Positions 41,629 through 52,191 of a stretch of 64,000 bases of DNA are shown here, piece after piece (position 1 is the first letter of the stretch; each line of letters starts with the position of its first letter). The position numbers and the translations under genes were made by a program. The notes under the pieces are model-generated. The model was not told the origin of the DNA and made no database searches. It saw nothing but the letters and a program-made list of their open reading frames with translations. This DNA comes from Paramacrobiotus metropolitanus (lineage: Eukaryota > Tardigrada > Eutardigrada > Parachela > Macrobiotidae), in the NCBI RefSeq assembly GCF_019649055.1, contig NW_026570314.1, positions 62,001 to 126,000 of the forward strand, given 5' to 3'.

Positions 41629-43648
41629 CTAAAGAGATGTATAAAGAATAAAGTTCGCAAAATTTCGGGTGGGATGCCACTAAAACGGAAAGTGAAACGC
41701 ATTGACTGAGATGCTTGATGCGAATTGCGAAGCCTCACAATTATGGGCACAAGAAGATGACAGTACAGGACTAGAGTAGTGGTACAGGCTTGTGTTTAGA
41801 CCAATTGTTTTGAAGTAAAACGTAGTCTTAGCATAAACTGATACTGTACCTGCGTTTTTCGCATTCCAAGAATTTGCTCTGGAAGCTCTGCCCTCTAATG
41901 GACCGTTCTACAATTGTACCTTTCTACAATTGACTGCGTTATGGTTACTGTTTTTGGAAAAAAAATCAGCGGTCTTTGTGAACCGATAATAACAAACGTT
42001 TTATACTAAAAGTTTGACTCAAAATTCTAACATGATTATACAGTATTTTCTAGTGAGTTACTTACGAATGCGCAAATCTGCGCTCGGCTGTTGAACTTGT
42101 TTGGCAGGCAGACACCCAGCATACGGGCTACAGCACACAAGCGCGCCTCGTCTAGAGAACAGACTCTCGACGGCTCATCAGTGGTATCAAATTACACCGT
42201 TAACATCGGAGCCGGGCAGGGATGTTAACGCCGTTAACATGAGTGCCGGGCTTATTTCTCCAATTCAAGAAAGTCTTTTACTTTGGATTGTGTTTTCTAT
42301 TCCTACAAATTCTATCTCTACCATCGTGTAATTGCCATTGTTGTGCAATTAATGCTATGAGAGCTCACTAGTTTTTACTGAACTCGCAGTCCGTCAAAAT
42401 CTTGTGTTGCGTGCCAACACCATTGCCCATGAAGGGTCTCAGATACACGGGCGGGTGCAATTTCGACTGTTTCTCTTTATCACATAATCAGATCAAGTTA
42501 CTGTCGGTTCGTATTCAAAATATGCGCCACGCGGTTTTGTTGGTCGGAAGCTGGCAAAAAACGCCTTTGCGTATCAACACCCCGGGCGGTCGGCGAAAAC
42601 CAAAATCGCCCCTGAATTTGTCTTTTTCAGGAAAACAGAACGCACATTACCGCACGGTTAACCAAACATTACCATTGCTGTCGCGCGGGGATGTTAACGC
42701 TAACACACGTGCCGGCAGGGATGTGCTAATGCTTATTAGATGCGATAGTAATTCTCACAAATTAATTAATTAGTGAAATCGCATAGCATTAATTGCACAT
42801 CAATGGCGTTTACACGATTGTCCAGACAGCATTTGTAAAAACAGAAAACACATTCCGAAGTAGAAGACTTGAACTGGAAAATAAGACCGGCACCCATGTT
42901 AACGGCGTTAACATTCTGGCCCGGCTAGAATGTTAACGGTGTAATTTGATACCACTGATGAGCCGTCGAAGGTTTGTTTTACTTGAATATACAGCGCTTC
43001 AGCATGTGTGCTGCAGCCTGTTTGCTGGCTGTCTGTCTGCCCAACAAGTTTAACAGCCGAGCGCAGACATGCGCATTATTGGTAAGTAAATTATAAGCAA
43101 AAAGAAGGTGTAGAAATTTTGAGTCAAAACATACCTTTAGTTGAAATCGTTAACTACTGATTCACGAAAACCAATGATTTCTTTTGAAAAATTTTAATTA
43201 TAACTAAAAACGGTTAGCCAAAACATAAGCCAGGTACCGATACTCCTGTACTGATTGTTATGTCATCTTCTTGTTCCCGCAGTTGAGAGGTGGTTTCGCA
43301 TCAGGCACCTGAGTCATGCGTTCTGCTTTCCGTTTTAGACCCCTTCCGCCCGAAATTTTGCAAACCCTCTTTTACGACCCTTTAAAAAACGTTTCTTGCA
43401 GAAACGGCAAAAATAATTAAACTCGATACTTCTATAAGTAATTATTATTACATACGTTGTAGGATTTGTATCCATAACATAAATCATTAAATCCATGTTC
43501 AACGTGTACGATTTCGGTCGCCAACATCTGGGCCCGGCGGGAATGTTAACGTTAACATCCTCGCCCGGCACACGTGTTAATGCGTTAACCGTTAACATGT
43601 TAACAGTTCTGCCGGCTACAGACGCCAATGTTGATTCAGTTTTGATAT

Positions 43649-44008
43649 GGCCCGCGCTCAAACTCGGACTTGAAATACTGAAACTTGGACTTGGACCACA
43701 ACTGGACTTCATACCTTGGACTTGGAGTTCCTAACTTGGACTCCTGAGTCACTATTCAACTTGGACTTCTCCTTAGAAATAAACTTAGTAAGCCTAAGAA
43801 ACCTAAGGAAATTAAGGAACCTGTGAAACCAAATAAACCTAAGAAAGCCTAAGAAACCTAAGAAACCTAAGAACCCTGAGAAACCTAAGAAACCCAAGAA
43901 AAGTCCAAGTTGAAGAGCCCAAGTCCAAGTTTAGAAGTCCAAGTTGTAAAAGTCCAAGTAAAAAGTCCAAAATGAAGAGTCCAAGTCCAAGTTTAGAAGT
44001 CCAAGTGC
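43649..44008. mobile_element. Truncated foldback element with AAGTCC arms
   Basis: Begins with GGCCCGCGCTCAAACTCGG, the same terminus as the complete element at 52789-53509. It then has GGACTT repeats, a central CCTAAGAAA-type array (about 43785-43900) and AAGTCC repeats. The right terminus is missing; the sequence passes directly into a BTB exon 1 fragment at 44009. Confidence 0.75.
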
Positions 44009-44060
44009 AGGCAGTCGCGGCGGAATCACGAAGATCAGCAACGGTTTGCAGCGCACTGCC
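44009..44060 (+). pseudogene. BTB exon 1 fragment
   Basis: GGCAGTCGCGGCGGAATCAC and the following bases match exon 1 of copy 5 (31441-31497, GSRGGIAKLGDGMQRIL). Only about 50 bp remain, joined on the left to the truncated foldback element. Orientation is plus, opposite to the copy 7 remains that follow, so it derives from another copy or an inversion. Confidence 0.6.
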
Positions 44061-44240
44061 CGACAAGACACAGCCAGGACGGTATAAACGCCAGACACCG
44101 ATTTTGATGCCGCCAGGTGCCGCTGTTCCTGGTTCCAGTATCCCTGGTGCGGGTGGGGATCTAACCAAATGTATACGTAGATCAAACTAGCTATATGCAT
44201 ATGCAGACAGTCTGTCATGGGAGCTTTGTTACCACTTTCC
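44061..44240. other. Unassigned spacer
   Basis: A short stretch between the exon 1 fragment and the TTAA-flanked palindrome. No feature recognised. Confidence 0.4.
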
Positions 44241-44244
44241 TTAA

Positions 44245-44888
44245 GGGGATCCCTAGCAGTAGAAAGCGGGTTTGGGAAAACGGGAATGCTTTGAAAACGA
44301 TGGCCAGATACATGTTTTCACAACTTTGACTGAACGCAGAGAGGATTTAGCTTCACAATGTGTGGCGCGATCTCTGGCCTGTCTAGACCGAGCTATTCAT
44401 CAAACAAAGAAAAGCTTTGAAACTAAAAGCTGAATGAGAAAGTTTCTTTGTTTATGATATGATGTGCATCATTGTGTGTGTTTTCTTCTAGAAAGCTTAT
44501 ATACCGAAACATGCTGATAGAAAAGTTGAAAATGTTCAAATTAAACGCAAAAAACACTTTCTGAAAAGTGTTTTTTTGCATTTAAATGGAGTACATTCTG
44601 TTGTACAACATTGGAGTTTCGGTATATAAGCTTTCTAGAAGAAAACACACACAACTATGTATATCACATCATAAACAAAGAAACTTTCTCATTCAGCTTT
44701 TAGTTTCAAAGTTTTTTCTTTGTTTGATGAATAGCTCGGTCTAGACACAGGCCAGAGAGGATCGCGCCACACCATTGTGAAGCTAAATCCTCTCTGCGTT
44801 TAGTCAAAGTTGTAAAAACATGTATCTGGCCATCGTTTTTAAAGTCTTCCCGTTTTCCCGAACCCGCTTTCTACTGCTAGTGGTCCCC
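44245..44888. mobile_element. 644-bp palindromic MITE with TTAA duplications, piggyBac type
   Basis: The whole element is one long inverted repeat with arms of about 300 bp meeting near 44565. Termini are GGGGATCCCTAGCAGTAG on the left and its near-complement on the right. TTAA stands on both sides (44241-44244 and 44889-44892), the signature target site of piggyBac transposases. Arms are more than 90% matched by eye, so it is young or kept similar by gene conversion. No ORF. Confidence 0.75.
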
Positions 44889-45031
44889 TTAAGAGTTAGT
44901 ATGTCTTCTTCAGCTGTTAGCGTGTCCCGTTGGGAATCATGCGTAGCGCCTCGTGTGAAAGCGTACAGCACTGCTCTGATTCCCAGATAACTATCGCTGA
45001 TTCATCAATCAGGCGGCAACACTTCTTCAGG

Positions 45032-45741
45032 CACACCCGGACAATTGAGAGTGTGACATTTCGCCGCACTCAAACTCGACGCGCGACTTTTCGCCGCGAA
45101 GACATTTCGCCGCCCCGGCCCGCCGGACATTCGGACGCTGGGGCATTTCGGTTCGGGACATTATCGTTTGAGACATTTTACCTTTGCGACATTTCGACGG
45201 AAGACGTCTGGTCGCGAACAATTCGCCTTGGGTCTTTTTGATCGATGCGACTAATCGCCGCAAAGTAATTCACCGCGTTTAATTCTCACTAGTTTTAGTT
45301 TTTTAAGCTTGTTCTTAGTTTTTCTTAAGATTTCTTAGATTTTCTTAGGCTTCTTAGGTTTCTTAAGTTTCTTAGGTTTTCTTAGATTTTCTTAGGTTTC
45401 TTAGGTTATTCTTAGGTTTTGCTTAGGTTTCTTAGGTTTCTAAAGTTTCTACGGTTTCTTAGGTTGTGCGTTTGGTTTTGTTTTTTATTTTTCCCTATTC
45501 TGACTTATGTATTAGCTTAGTAAATTATTTATCGAATAGTCGAAAAGTCGCTTCGTCGAGATATCCTTGCGGCGATATTGCCTTGCGTCGAAACGGCCAT
45601 GCGACGGAAAGTCTCGCGGCGTTAAGTCCTACTGACGAAATTTCCTGCGACGAAACGTCGCGAGGCGAAATGGCCTTGCGGTGAAATGTCTGCGGCCAAA
45701 AGTTCTGCGACCAGTTGTCCGCGGCGAAATGTCGCGGTGCC
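45032..45741. mobile_element. Foldback element with GACATTTCGCCGC arms
   Basis: The left arm (about 45050-45290) repeats variants of GACATTTCGCCGC. The right arm (about 45545-45735) repeats the complement GCGGCGAAATGTC. Between them is a (TTTCTTAGG)n array, about 45300-45470. TCTTCAGG stands on both sides (45024-45031 and 45742-45749) and the flanks join into an uninterrupted BTB exon 4. The core array is the same as in the AAGTCC-arm elements at 43.7 and 53.1 kb although the arms are unrelated. Confidence 0.8.
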
Positions 45742-46201
45742 TCTTCAGGATACTCAGTGCAACGGTTGCATAGAAAACCGCCTAAGCGATACAATCAGTA
45801 CTCGTAGTCTTCGGTTGATCGGCTGCACCAGAGAAAACGTACGCTTTCCAGCGTGTCCAGACAGCTGCAGAAGTTGACGTTTTTCTGAATGAAGTTGACG
45901 CAGCAGGCTACCAGCAGGGGTAACTCGTACTTGTCCGCGCAGCTCAGTGTATGAAAGACGTTTTCCCAGTGAAGTTCTTCACGGCATCGGTGTAGATGTA
46001 ACTGCAAAGGATGTGCTGTTATTAGCGATTTCGCTGCGCGGACGTTTCCGAAATACTGCATGATCGACACACCTGAGGCTAAGCATATTAGCGAACGGCT
46101 CAGGATGAATGTCCTGGATGTCGATGGGAGCGGTACAGTTCTCTGGTACGCTTCCGTAAAACATGGTGTCGAACACATAGCTGCGGATACTCAGGATGAG
46201 T

Positions 46202-48131
46202 ATTGACTCTGTCCCCGATGGTGCACGAACGGTGCTTTATGGCGCAACGCTCATTCCTTTAAACAAGAAGTCGGGTGGAATACGGCCCATAGCAATCGGT
46301 TGCACCATACGACGCCTGTGTGGGAAGGTGATAAGTAAACGCGTTCAGTCTGAGTTGGATGCATTTTTCCGCCCAGTTCAGTTAGGGTATGGAACTCGAG
46401 GTGGAGCGGAAGCTGCTGTGCATGCCACTCGGAAATTTATTAGAGCACACCCAGCCAGCCCTAATGTGATTTTGAAACTGGACTTCCGTAACGCATTTAA
46501 CACTATACGTCGGGATGTTGTTTTGAAGGAAGCAGCTGAAAGAATACCGCAGTATTATCATTTTGTTTCACAGTTTTATCAAGAGAGCTCGACGTTGTTT
46601 TGTGGGGACACAATGATATTATCCGCCAATGGCGTCCAACAGGGCGATCCCCTCGGTCCGTTGCTGTTCTGCCTGGGATCTAGCAAATTGACCAGAAGCC
46701 TCCGCGCTGATCTCAATGTTTGGTATCTGGACGACGGGACGGAAGGAGGTGACCCAGAAATTGTTTTGGAAGATTTTATCACTGTACAAAACGAAGCCTC
46801 CAAACTCGGCCTGGAACTTAATTTTGCCAAGTGCGAGCTGTATGTGTACGGCGGTTCCGAAGAAGATCGACTGAGGATCTATGATCGTTTTAATGCGGTT
46901 GCACCCGGAATTCACCTGGTAACCCCAGAGACACTCGAACTGCTTGGCGCTCCTCTCACTGAATGGTCTATTGAACGTGTCCTGGACTGTAAAATCAGCC
47001 AAGTTAAGAAACTGACTGAATCTTTGGGTGTTTTGACGGCACATCAGTCTCTATTCTTACTCAGAAACAGCATGTCCCTGCCACGTCTCATGTATATTCT
47101 CAGAGCGGCGCCCTGCTACAAATACCCAGAAAAGCTCAGAGAATTTGACGATGTGATAAGTCCAAGGCCGAGGAAATCACAAACGTCAAGATGGACGATG
47201 TTACATACAGGCAAGCTTCTCTGCCGGTGAAATCAGGTGGGCTAGGTTTACCAAAAGCGGAAGAAATTGCAGCCCCAGCACATCTGTCTTCACTTTATGC
47301 GACTGACGAGCTGGTCAGTAGTATTGTGCCCGAGGACTGCCCTGATGACCGGATCGAAGTCGAGTTTCGCTGGGCAGAATTAACTGGAAAATCAGCCCCT
47401 GCTAAAGAAGACCGAAGCAATCAACACCTGTGGTCGGACATGCTGACTATCAGGAAGCTGGAAGCCTTAAAGGAGGATGCCGACGTTATCGCCTCTGCTC
47501 GCTTGTTGGCCGCCTCTACTAAGAATGCCAGTGCCTGGTTGTTTGCTTTGCCGGTTGCTAGCCTTGGCACACTGTTAGACGACGCTGCGGTACGAATCGC
47601 TGTTGCTTTACGGTTGGGAGTTCAGATCTGTAAGCAACACAAATGCCGATGCGGGGAAATGGTTGATGCTCGAGGTTTGCATGGTTTGTCAAGTTCCAAA
47701 AGTCAAGGGAGATTCAGGCGACACGCAAGCCTGAATAGCCTTATTCAACGCAGCCTGGGATCAGCAAAAGTGCCTTCTATTCTGGAGCCACCTGGATTGA
47801 GCAGGTTAGATGGGAAGCGGCCGGACAGTTTATCTCTTTTCCCTTGGAAGAGCGAAAGAGGAACAACTACAGGGAACTGACTGATCGTTACTTTCTCCAA
47901 CCAGTTTCCTTGGAGACTACGGGAACTTGTAGCGCCAGTACCCGTCAGTTCATCAGTGAAGTCGGCCGACACATAAAAGATCAAACAGGAGAAGCGCGCG
48001 CTACCGAGTTTTTGTGGCAGCGTATAAGCGTCGAAATTCAGCGCGGAAATGCCGCATCTGTTCTGGGTACTGTTGGTTGTTCAAAGAGCTGGAAGAGTTG
48101 TTTCATTTGTTTTAGCTATTCCAATATTTGA
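46202..48131 (+). pseudogene. LINE reverse transcriptase and C-terminal domain, frameshifted
   Basis: The first frame (46196-47230) holds RT motifs: LIPLNKKSGGIRPIAIG, KLDFRNAFN, GVQQGDPLGPLLF and the catalytic YLDDG. The second (47191-47880) continues with PVKSGGLGLP and a cysteine motif CRCGEMVDARGLHGLSS followed by RRHASLN. The third (47844-48131) has WQRISVEIQRGNAASVLGT, a C-terminal signature of this LINE group. Two frame changes (near 47190 and 47850) disable it. The LINE clade cannot be fixed without a phylogeny. Confidence 0.85.
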
Positions 48132-48203
48132 GTTTTAAGTGTAAAACGGCATTTTGCTTGTACAATGTTGAAATCAATAAAAAAGTTCTGAATAAAAAAA
48201 AAA
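46202..48203 (+). mobile_element. 5' truncated LINE (non-LTR retrotransposon)
   Basis: A 13-bp target duplication ACTCAGGATGAGT flanks it (46189-46201 and 48204-48216). It ends in a poly(A) tract preceded by AATAAA. The left end starts within the RT domain, with no endonuclease, so reverse transcription stopped early, as is typical. The target is exon 2 of BTB copy 7. Confidence 0.93.
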
Positions 48204-48340
48204 ACTCAGGATGAGTCTGCACGATTGAATGGACCATTAGTGAGACGCTTATCAGGCGGAAGAATTTTCACGTCCTGGATCAGGGTGAATTTCCATACTC
48301 CCGTGACTCCCGTCTGACTGCGAACTGGACATCGCTCAAA

Positions 48341-48722
48341 TTAATTTTAGTTGTTAATTCACTTGTCAGTAAGAAAATACTTGAACCTTGTTGACAGCGC
48401 TCACCGCCACCGGGCGATGCCAACGTTTCAAATGACAGCTCACAATAGCCTCACATCCGTCATCCGACTTGAAGAACTCTGAAGTCAGAACTCACCAATA
48501 CACCAGTTCGTAATTTGCTAAATTTTACTTGTTGCTTGTTTTAGCAAAGCACATCGAAGTTCAGGGTAAACATTAGCACTGATTAGAGATTCACTTTGCA
48601 TTCTTTTATGTTGCTTGTTTACAGTTTTGTGGACAGTAGAAGTGACAGCAGAAGTGCAACACGTTGACAGAAATTTCACGGACTGAAACTTCACGGACTG
48701 ACAAGTGGCAAGATCTGCAGTC
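48341..48722. promoter_or_regulatory. Head-to-head interval upstream of the intact BTB gene
   Basis: About 380 bp between the exon 1 remnant of copy 7 (minus) and the ATG of copy 8 (plus). As the two were divergent genes, a shared or back-to-back promoter would lie here. No TATA box or other clear element is visible. The bases just before the ATG are GATCTGCAGTC. Confidence 0.3.
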
Positions 48723-50838
48723 ATGTCATCAAATCCCGGATCCTCCTCAGTCACAGGAGCTCGTGATAAATTAATTCTTACAATCGGTGACGGTATGGAA
48801 CAACTGCTATTCTGCGGAGAACTGAGTGATGTCCAGTTCGCAGTAGGACGCGACTACGGTACCGTCAAAATCTTTCCAGCTCTTAGGTGAGTCCTTACTG
48901 TGATTTTTTTGCACCATCCTTACTCCTATAACCTATAAATGACCTATATAGTATGACCTATAAATTTATAGTATGACCTATAAATTTCTTTGGCTGTACG
49001 GGTTTGATCTTGATAACAGTCATTTATAACATGCAGAGCCATCTTGAGTATCCGCAGCGCTGTGTTCCGTACAATGTTCTATGGAAGTGTGCCAGAGAAC
49101 TGCTCGACTCCCATCGACATTTCCGACATTCATCCGGAGGCCTTCGCTAATATGATCAGGTGTGTCACGCGTACATTATTTCTGCATCTGTTTTTGTTGT
49201 GATTACCGCAAATAACAACAATACCCTGTGCAGTTACGTGTATACCGATGATGTGAAGGAGCTGACACTGGACAACGTCTTCCACACACTGGGCTGTGCG
49301 GACAAATACGACTTGTCACATTTGGTATTCAAGTGCACCGACTTCGTCCTTCGTGCGCTCAACAGCAACAACTGCCTGGATATGCTGAATGGTGTAGGTT
49401 TCCAAGACCGAGGGGTTTTTGTTCACTTGGCTGTACCATAAATAATTGAACGCTGTGTTATGTAGGCGGTTCAGTACGGGATCAGAGCGCCAGAGATCTT
49501 GGAGAAGTGTCTGTGCCTAATTGATCAATCCGCAGAAACTGTGTTGAAATCGGAGAATTTCTGTGAAATTGGACCCGAGGCGCTGCGCCTTATTCTCCAA
49601 CGGGATACGCTGACAGCCAATGAAGACACCATTTGTTCGTCGGTTGACAAGTAAACTAAATTTTGCCAGTCTTTTCCTGCTGACACAGAACGATCATACC
49701 TTTATACGCCATTTTTTGCAGGTGGGCTGCAAGCGAATGCTCGCGACGGAACATGGACGATTCTTCTGGCAATCGGCGCGAAGTGTTAGGGCAGACGCTG
49801 TTTCTCATCCGATTTCCGCTTTTGACCGATGTTCAGTTGCTGGATGGACCCGCGCAGGTATGATATTCCCTGTAATATATTAGGTTTCTCGCAAATAATT
49901 ACGAGTATTTGTTGTGCTTTTGCGCAGCAGTGGATGCCAGCTTGGCAACTGCAGTGCTCCTGTGTTTTGGATTGCTATTTTTTAGTCTAGCAAGGTCCAC
50001 ACTGGTGAGTATATTACCATCAAGGTTATCAGCAAAACTTATTTATGCAGAGCGGTTTGTTGCTGCAATCGGAAGGATGGGACATCTACCGTTACAAGAA
50101 CGCTACAATCAAGCCGCAGTTGCCGTTCCATACGGAACCCCGACAAAGTGAGTGCGGGCATTCGTATGCTAATCATGTAGTCGTTTTAAAAGTAATGTTG
50201 TGGAATGTACAGATGTGTCCGCTGAAGGTATCATTGATTATACGATTCCGGATGTCAGGGAGCTGGAGAAGAGGGGTATGGTCAGCGATCCCATAACCGT
50301 CAGAAAGATGCTCTGGTGAGATAGTTATTGTGAGCGAAGGCTGCAGCTAGTCGAATATCGGCGCAGTCGTTATGCATCATTTTGCAGGAGTATCGAGGTT
50401 GAACGGGATCCTGAGTATGACGTTCCTAAAATGGTGTTTTACCTGCGGTGTTCGGGCTGTCCGAAGATGACTTATTGGACGTGCCGGGCTCGGGGAGAAA
50501 TGCGTCTGCTGCCATGGAAAACGGGAATTGCACCGATTAAGAAATGTGTGCTTCCTTGTACAGTATATCCGCAATTACTGATAATATGGAAAACCAAATT
50601 ATGTGAAATCTTTTAGATGTAGGCGAATTGTTCCGCAAGGACAGCTCTTGCTGGGGACACGCCTTTTTGACCATGGAGGTGAGAGTTTCAGAGCGGAAGT
50701 TTTTAGTTACGCGTAATCTGCATAAATTTCTATGTTTAGGATTTACTGGATCCGGCTAAAGGCTATATTAATCCCGCTGACTTCTCCTTGAAACTACAGA
50801 TCCAGATGACTGCTGACTTTCCTACCGTGATCGAGTGA
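48723..50838 (+). CDS. BTB-BACK-MATH protein, intact copy 8
   Basis: Ten exons: 48723-48886, 49037-49159, 49234-49393, 49466-49650, 49722-49857, 50051-50147, 50213-50315, 50388-50545, 50617-50678 and 50740-50838. All introns are GT-AG. The sum is 1287 nt, or 428 codons plus TGA. Residues about 32-140 form a BTB/POZ domain (LSDVQFAVGRDYG, FRTMFYGSVPENC, YVYTDDVKELTLDNVFHTLGCADKYDL). BACK follows (EILEKCLCLIDQSAETV, NRREVLGQTLFLIRFPLL). The last 140 residues read as a MATH/TRAF domain (MVFYLRCSG, WTCRARGEMRLLPW, SSCWGHAFL, DLLDPAKGYINPADFSLKLQI). BTB-BACK proteins commonly recruit substrates to cullin-3 ubiquitin ligases, so an adaptor role is inferred. MATH after BTB-BACK is the reverse of the SPOP order. 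Confidence 0.9.
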
Positions 50839-51337
50839 ATGCGCCTGCATTGCACGTTTGGATGTGTTAGGCCAATAGCGCCCGAAAATCACGATAAAAT
50901 TGAGTTTTAAAGTACTTACCTTTCATGTGTCCGGAGGTCGGAGTGGTCGGGACATGTAAATCATTGTGTGTCAGTATTTGACGAATTTTGCACCAGTTCT
51001 TTCCGTTAGATTTTCGGGGACCTTATTAACCTAATTAGGGGTGCAGGGCACTGCATGCTTTTAGTTGTAGATTACTGTTTTCCAAAAAACGTTGCTATGT
51101 TTTTATATCTATACAGTGACATTTTGAATCGCATGGCTAACGTTCCAGGTCCTTTGATATTACTGTCGAAAGTGCAGTTTACCACGCATTTGATGTACTG
51201 TATTTATTAAAACGTTGTCTGAAAGCAAAACAAACATTCGTGTGAGTAAAGTTTCACCTGGAACTCGATTTTGTGAGTCTGGGTGAACGCTCGCGTTCCC
51301 TTCAAGTGTCAACAGTGGCACGGTCGTCGTTCAAAAA
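50839..51337. other. 3' flank of the intact BTB gene, no further gene
   Basis: AT-rich sequence after the stop codon, presumably with the 3' UTR. No clear AATAAA close to the stop was found. Confidence 0.4.
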
Positions 51338-51527
51338 GTACGAGGACAGTTGGGGGCTGTGAACACCCCCTGCACGATTGGGCTGCGATGAACATCCGGT
51401 TAGCTGTAGCTCGCAGCGCTACTGACATCACAGTCTAAATGCAAACGTCTTAAATTTAGCCGGCTGTTCATCGCAACCTAATCGTGCAGGGGTGTTCACA
51501 CTTCACAGCACCCAAATGTCCTCGTAC
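51338..51527. mobile_element. 190-bp MITE with about 70-bp inverted arms
   Basis: The left arm begins GTACGAGGACAGTTGGG. The right arm is the near-complement, ending CCTCGTAC. The arms share blocks CACCCCCTGCACGATTGGG and GCGATGAACA. The unpaired centre is about 40 bp. No target duplication certain. Confidence 0.65.
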
Positions 51528-51634
51528 AAATCGGAAAAAATACCTAAAGTCCCAATTAAGGCTAGGCTGGCTAGCAAGTACTGTTATTCAACTGCCATGC
51601 GAATTTGTAGCTATTTTGTCGTAAAACTTAACGT

Positions 51635-52120
51635 ATACCGTAATTATCGAATTTGTGGCCCTGGGGTACAAATAGTTCGAAGGCTATGGCGGAGGGGGGC
51701 TTATTTCGGGGAGGGGGCGCAATTTCGGGGGGTGGCATTATTTTTCGAACGGTATATTTTGGGAGGGGGCATTATATTTCAAACAACTGCACATCCTGTT
51801 CTAGTGAAATTGACCGCAGTAATTATCGGTATACGCAACAGCGCAACCTTCCCGGCATCATTTTCGACCATATACCAAGGTCCCTATACACTTTTTTGCC
51901 TACAAATACCGCATTATGTTGATGTCCGTTTAACGTTTGTTCACAATTTTATAAAGCATTTGCGGTACACCTATCATTTTGCAGCGCTTGACATTTAATA
52001 ACGGCCCCCTGGGGCGTAATTTCGAAGTGGCCTTATTTTTCAAACAGGGTCGGGGAGGGGGGCTTATTACAGGGGGGGCTCTTATTTCGGGGGGAGCCAC
52101 AAATTCGATAATTACGGTAT
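51635..52120. mobile_element. 486-bp MITE with G-rich subterminal repeats
   Basis: Perfect 25-bp inverted ends (ATACCGTAATTATCGAATTT and the next five bases) at 51635-51659 and 52096-52120. Inside both ends are several GGGGGGCTTATTTCGGGG-type blocks, mostly on the same strand. No ORF of note and no certain target duplication. Confidence 0.75.
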
Positions 52121-52191
52121 TTGGCAAATATAACGTTCCCTTCGGCTTCCCTGTCGTCGCATGCAGCGCGCACCAGTAGCAAAACGAGAAA

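Larger units (their letters stand above)
38408..43626. mobile_element. 5.2-kb composite foldback element, arms rich in GTTAAC
   Basis: The two ends are inverted copies of about 100 bp: CTGTAGCCGGCA, then GTTAACATGTTAACGGTTAA, GCCGGGCGAG and GCCGGGCCCA. More such GTTAAC/GCCGGGC blocks lie inside (about 39605-39690, 39878-39910, 42195-42260, 42685-42725, 42895-42945). Inner sequence is also inverted: 41610-42260 pairs with 42890-43400, and 39880-40020 pairs with 43380-43545. The left arm appears interrupted twice: about 38520-39885, flanked by CCCAAATGTTAACG repeats, and 40023-41606, flanked by a 22-bp direct repeat. No target duplication or transposase was found. Confidence 0.65.
44893..48340 (-). 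pseudogene. BTB-BACK-MATH gene copy 7, shredded by a LINE and a foldback element
   Basis: Minus-strand remains in order: exon 1 end (about 48258-48340), exon 2 beginning (48204-48230), exon 2 rest (about 46070-46201), exon 3 (about 45850-46002), exon 4 beginning (45742-45790) and exon 4 rest (about 44897-45031). A LINE separates the two parts of exon 2 and a foldback element separates the two parts of exon 4. Exon 3 has lost bases where others read ACCGAGGATAACGTC, so the frame was already broken. Exons 5-10 are absent; the remains end beside the TTAA-flanked palindrome. Confidence 0.85.

Noticed and set aside
43739-45480. CCTAAG/CTTAGG arrays as telomere repeats
   Set aside because: The unit resembles TTAGG-type telomere repeats but is irregular, interrupted and sits between inverted arms of foldback elements.
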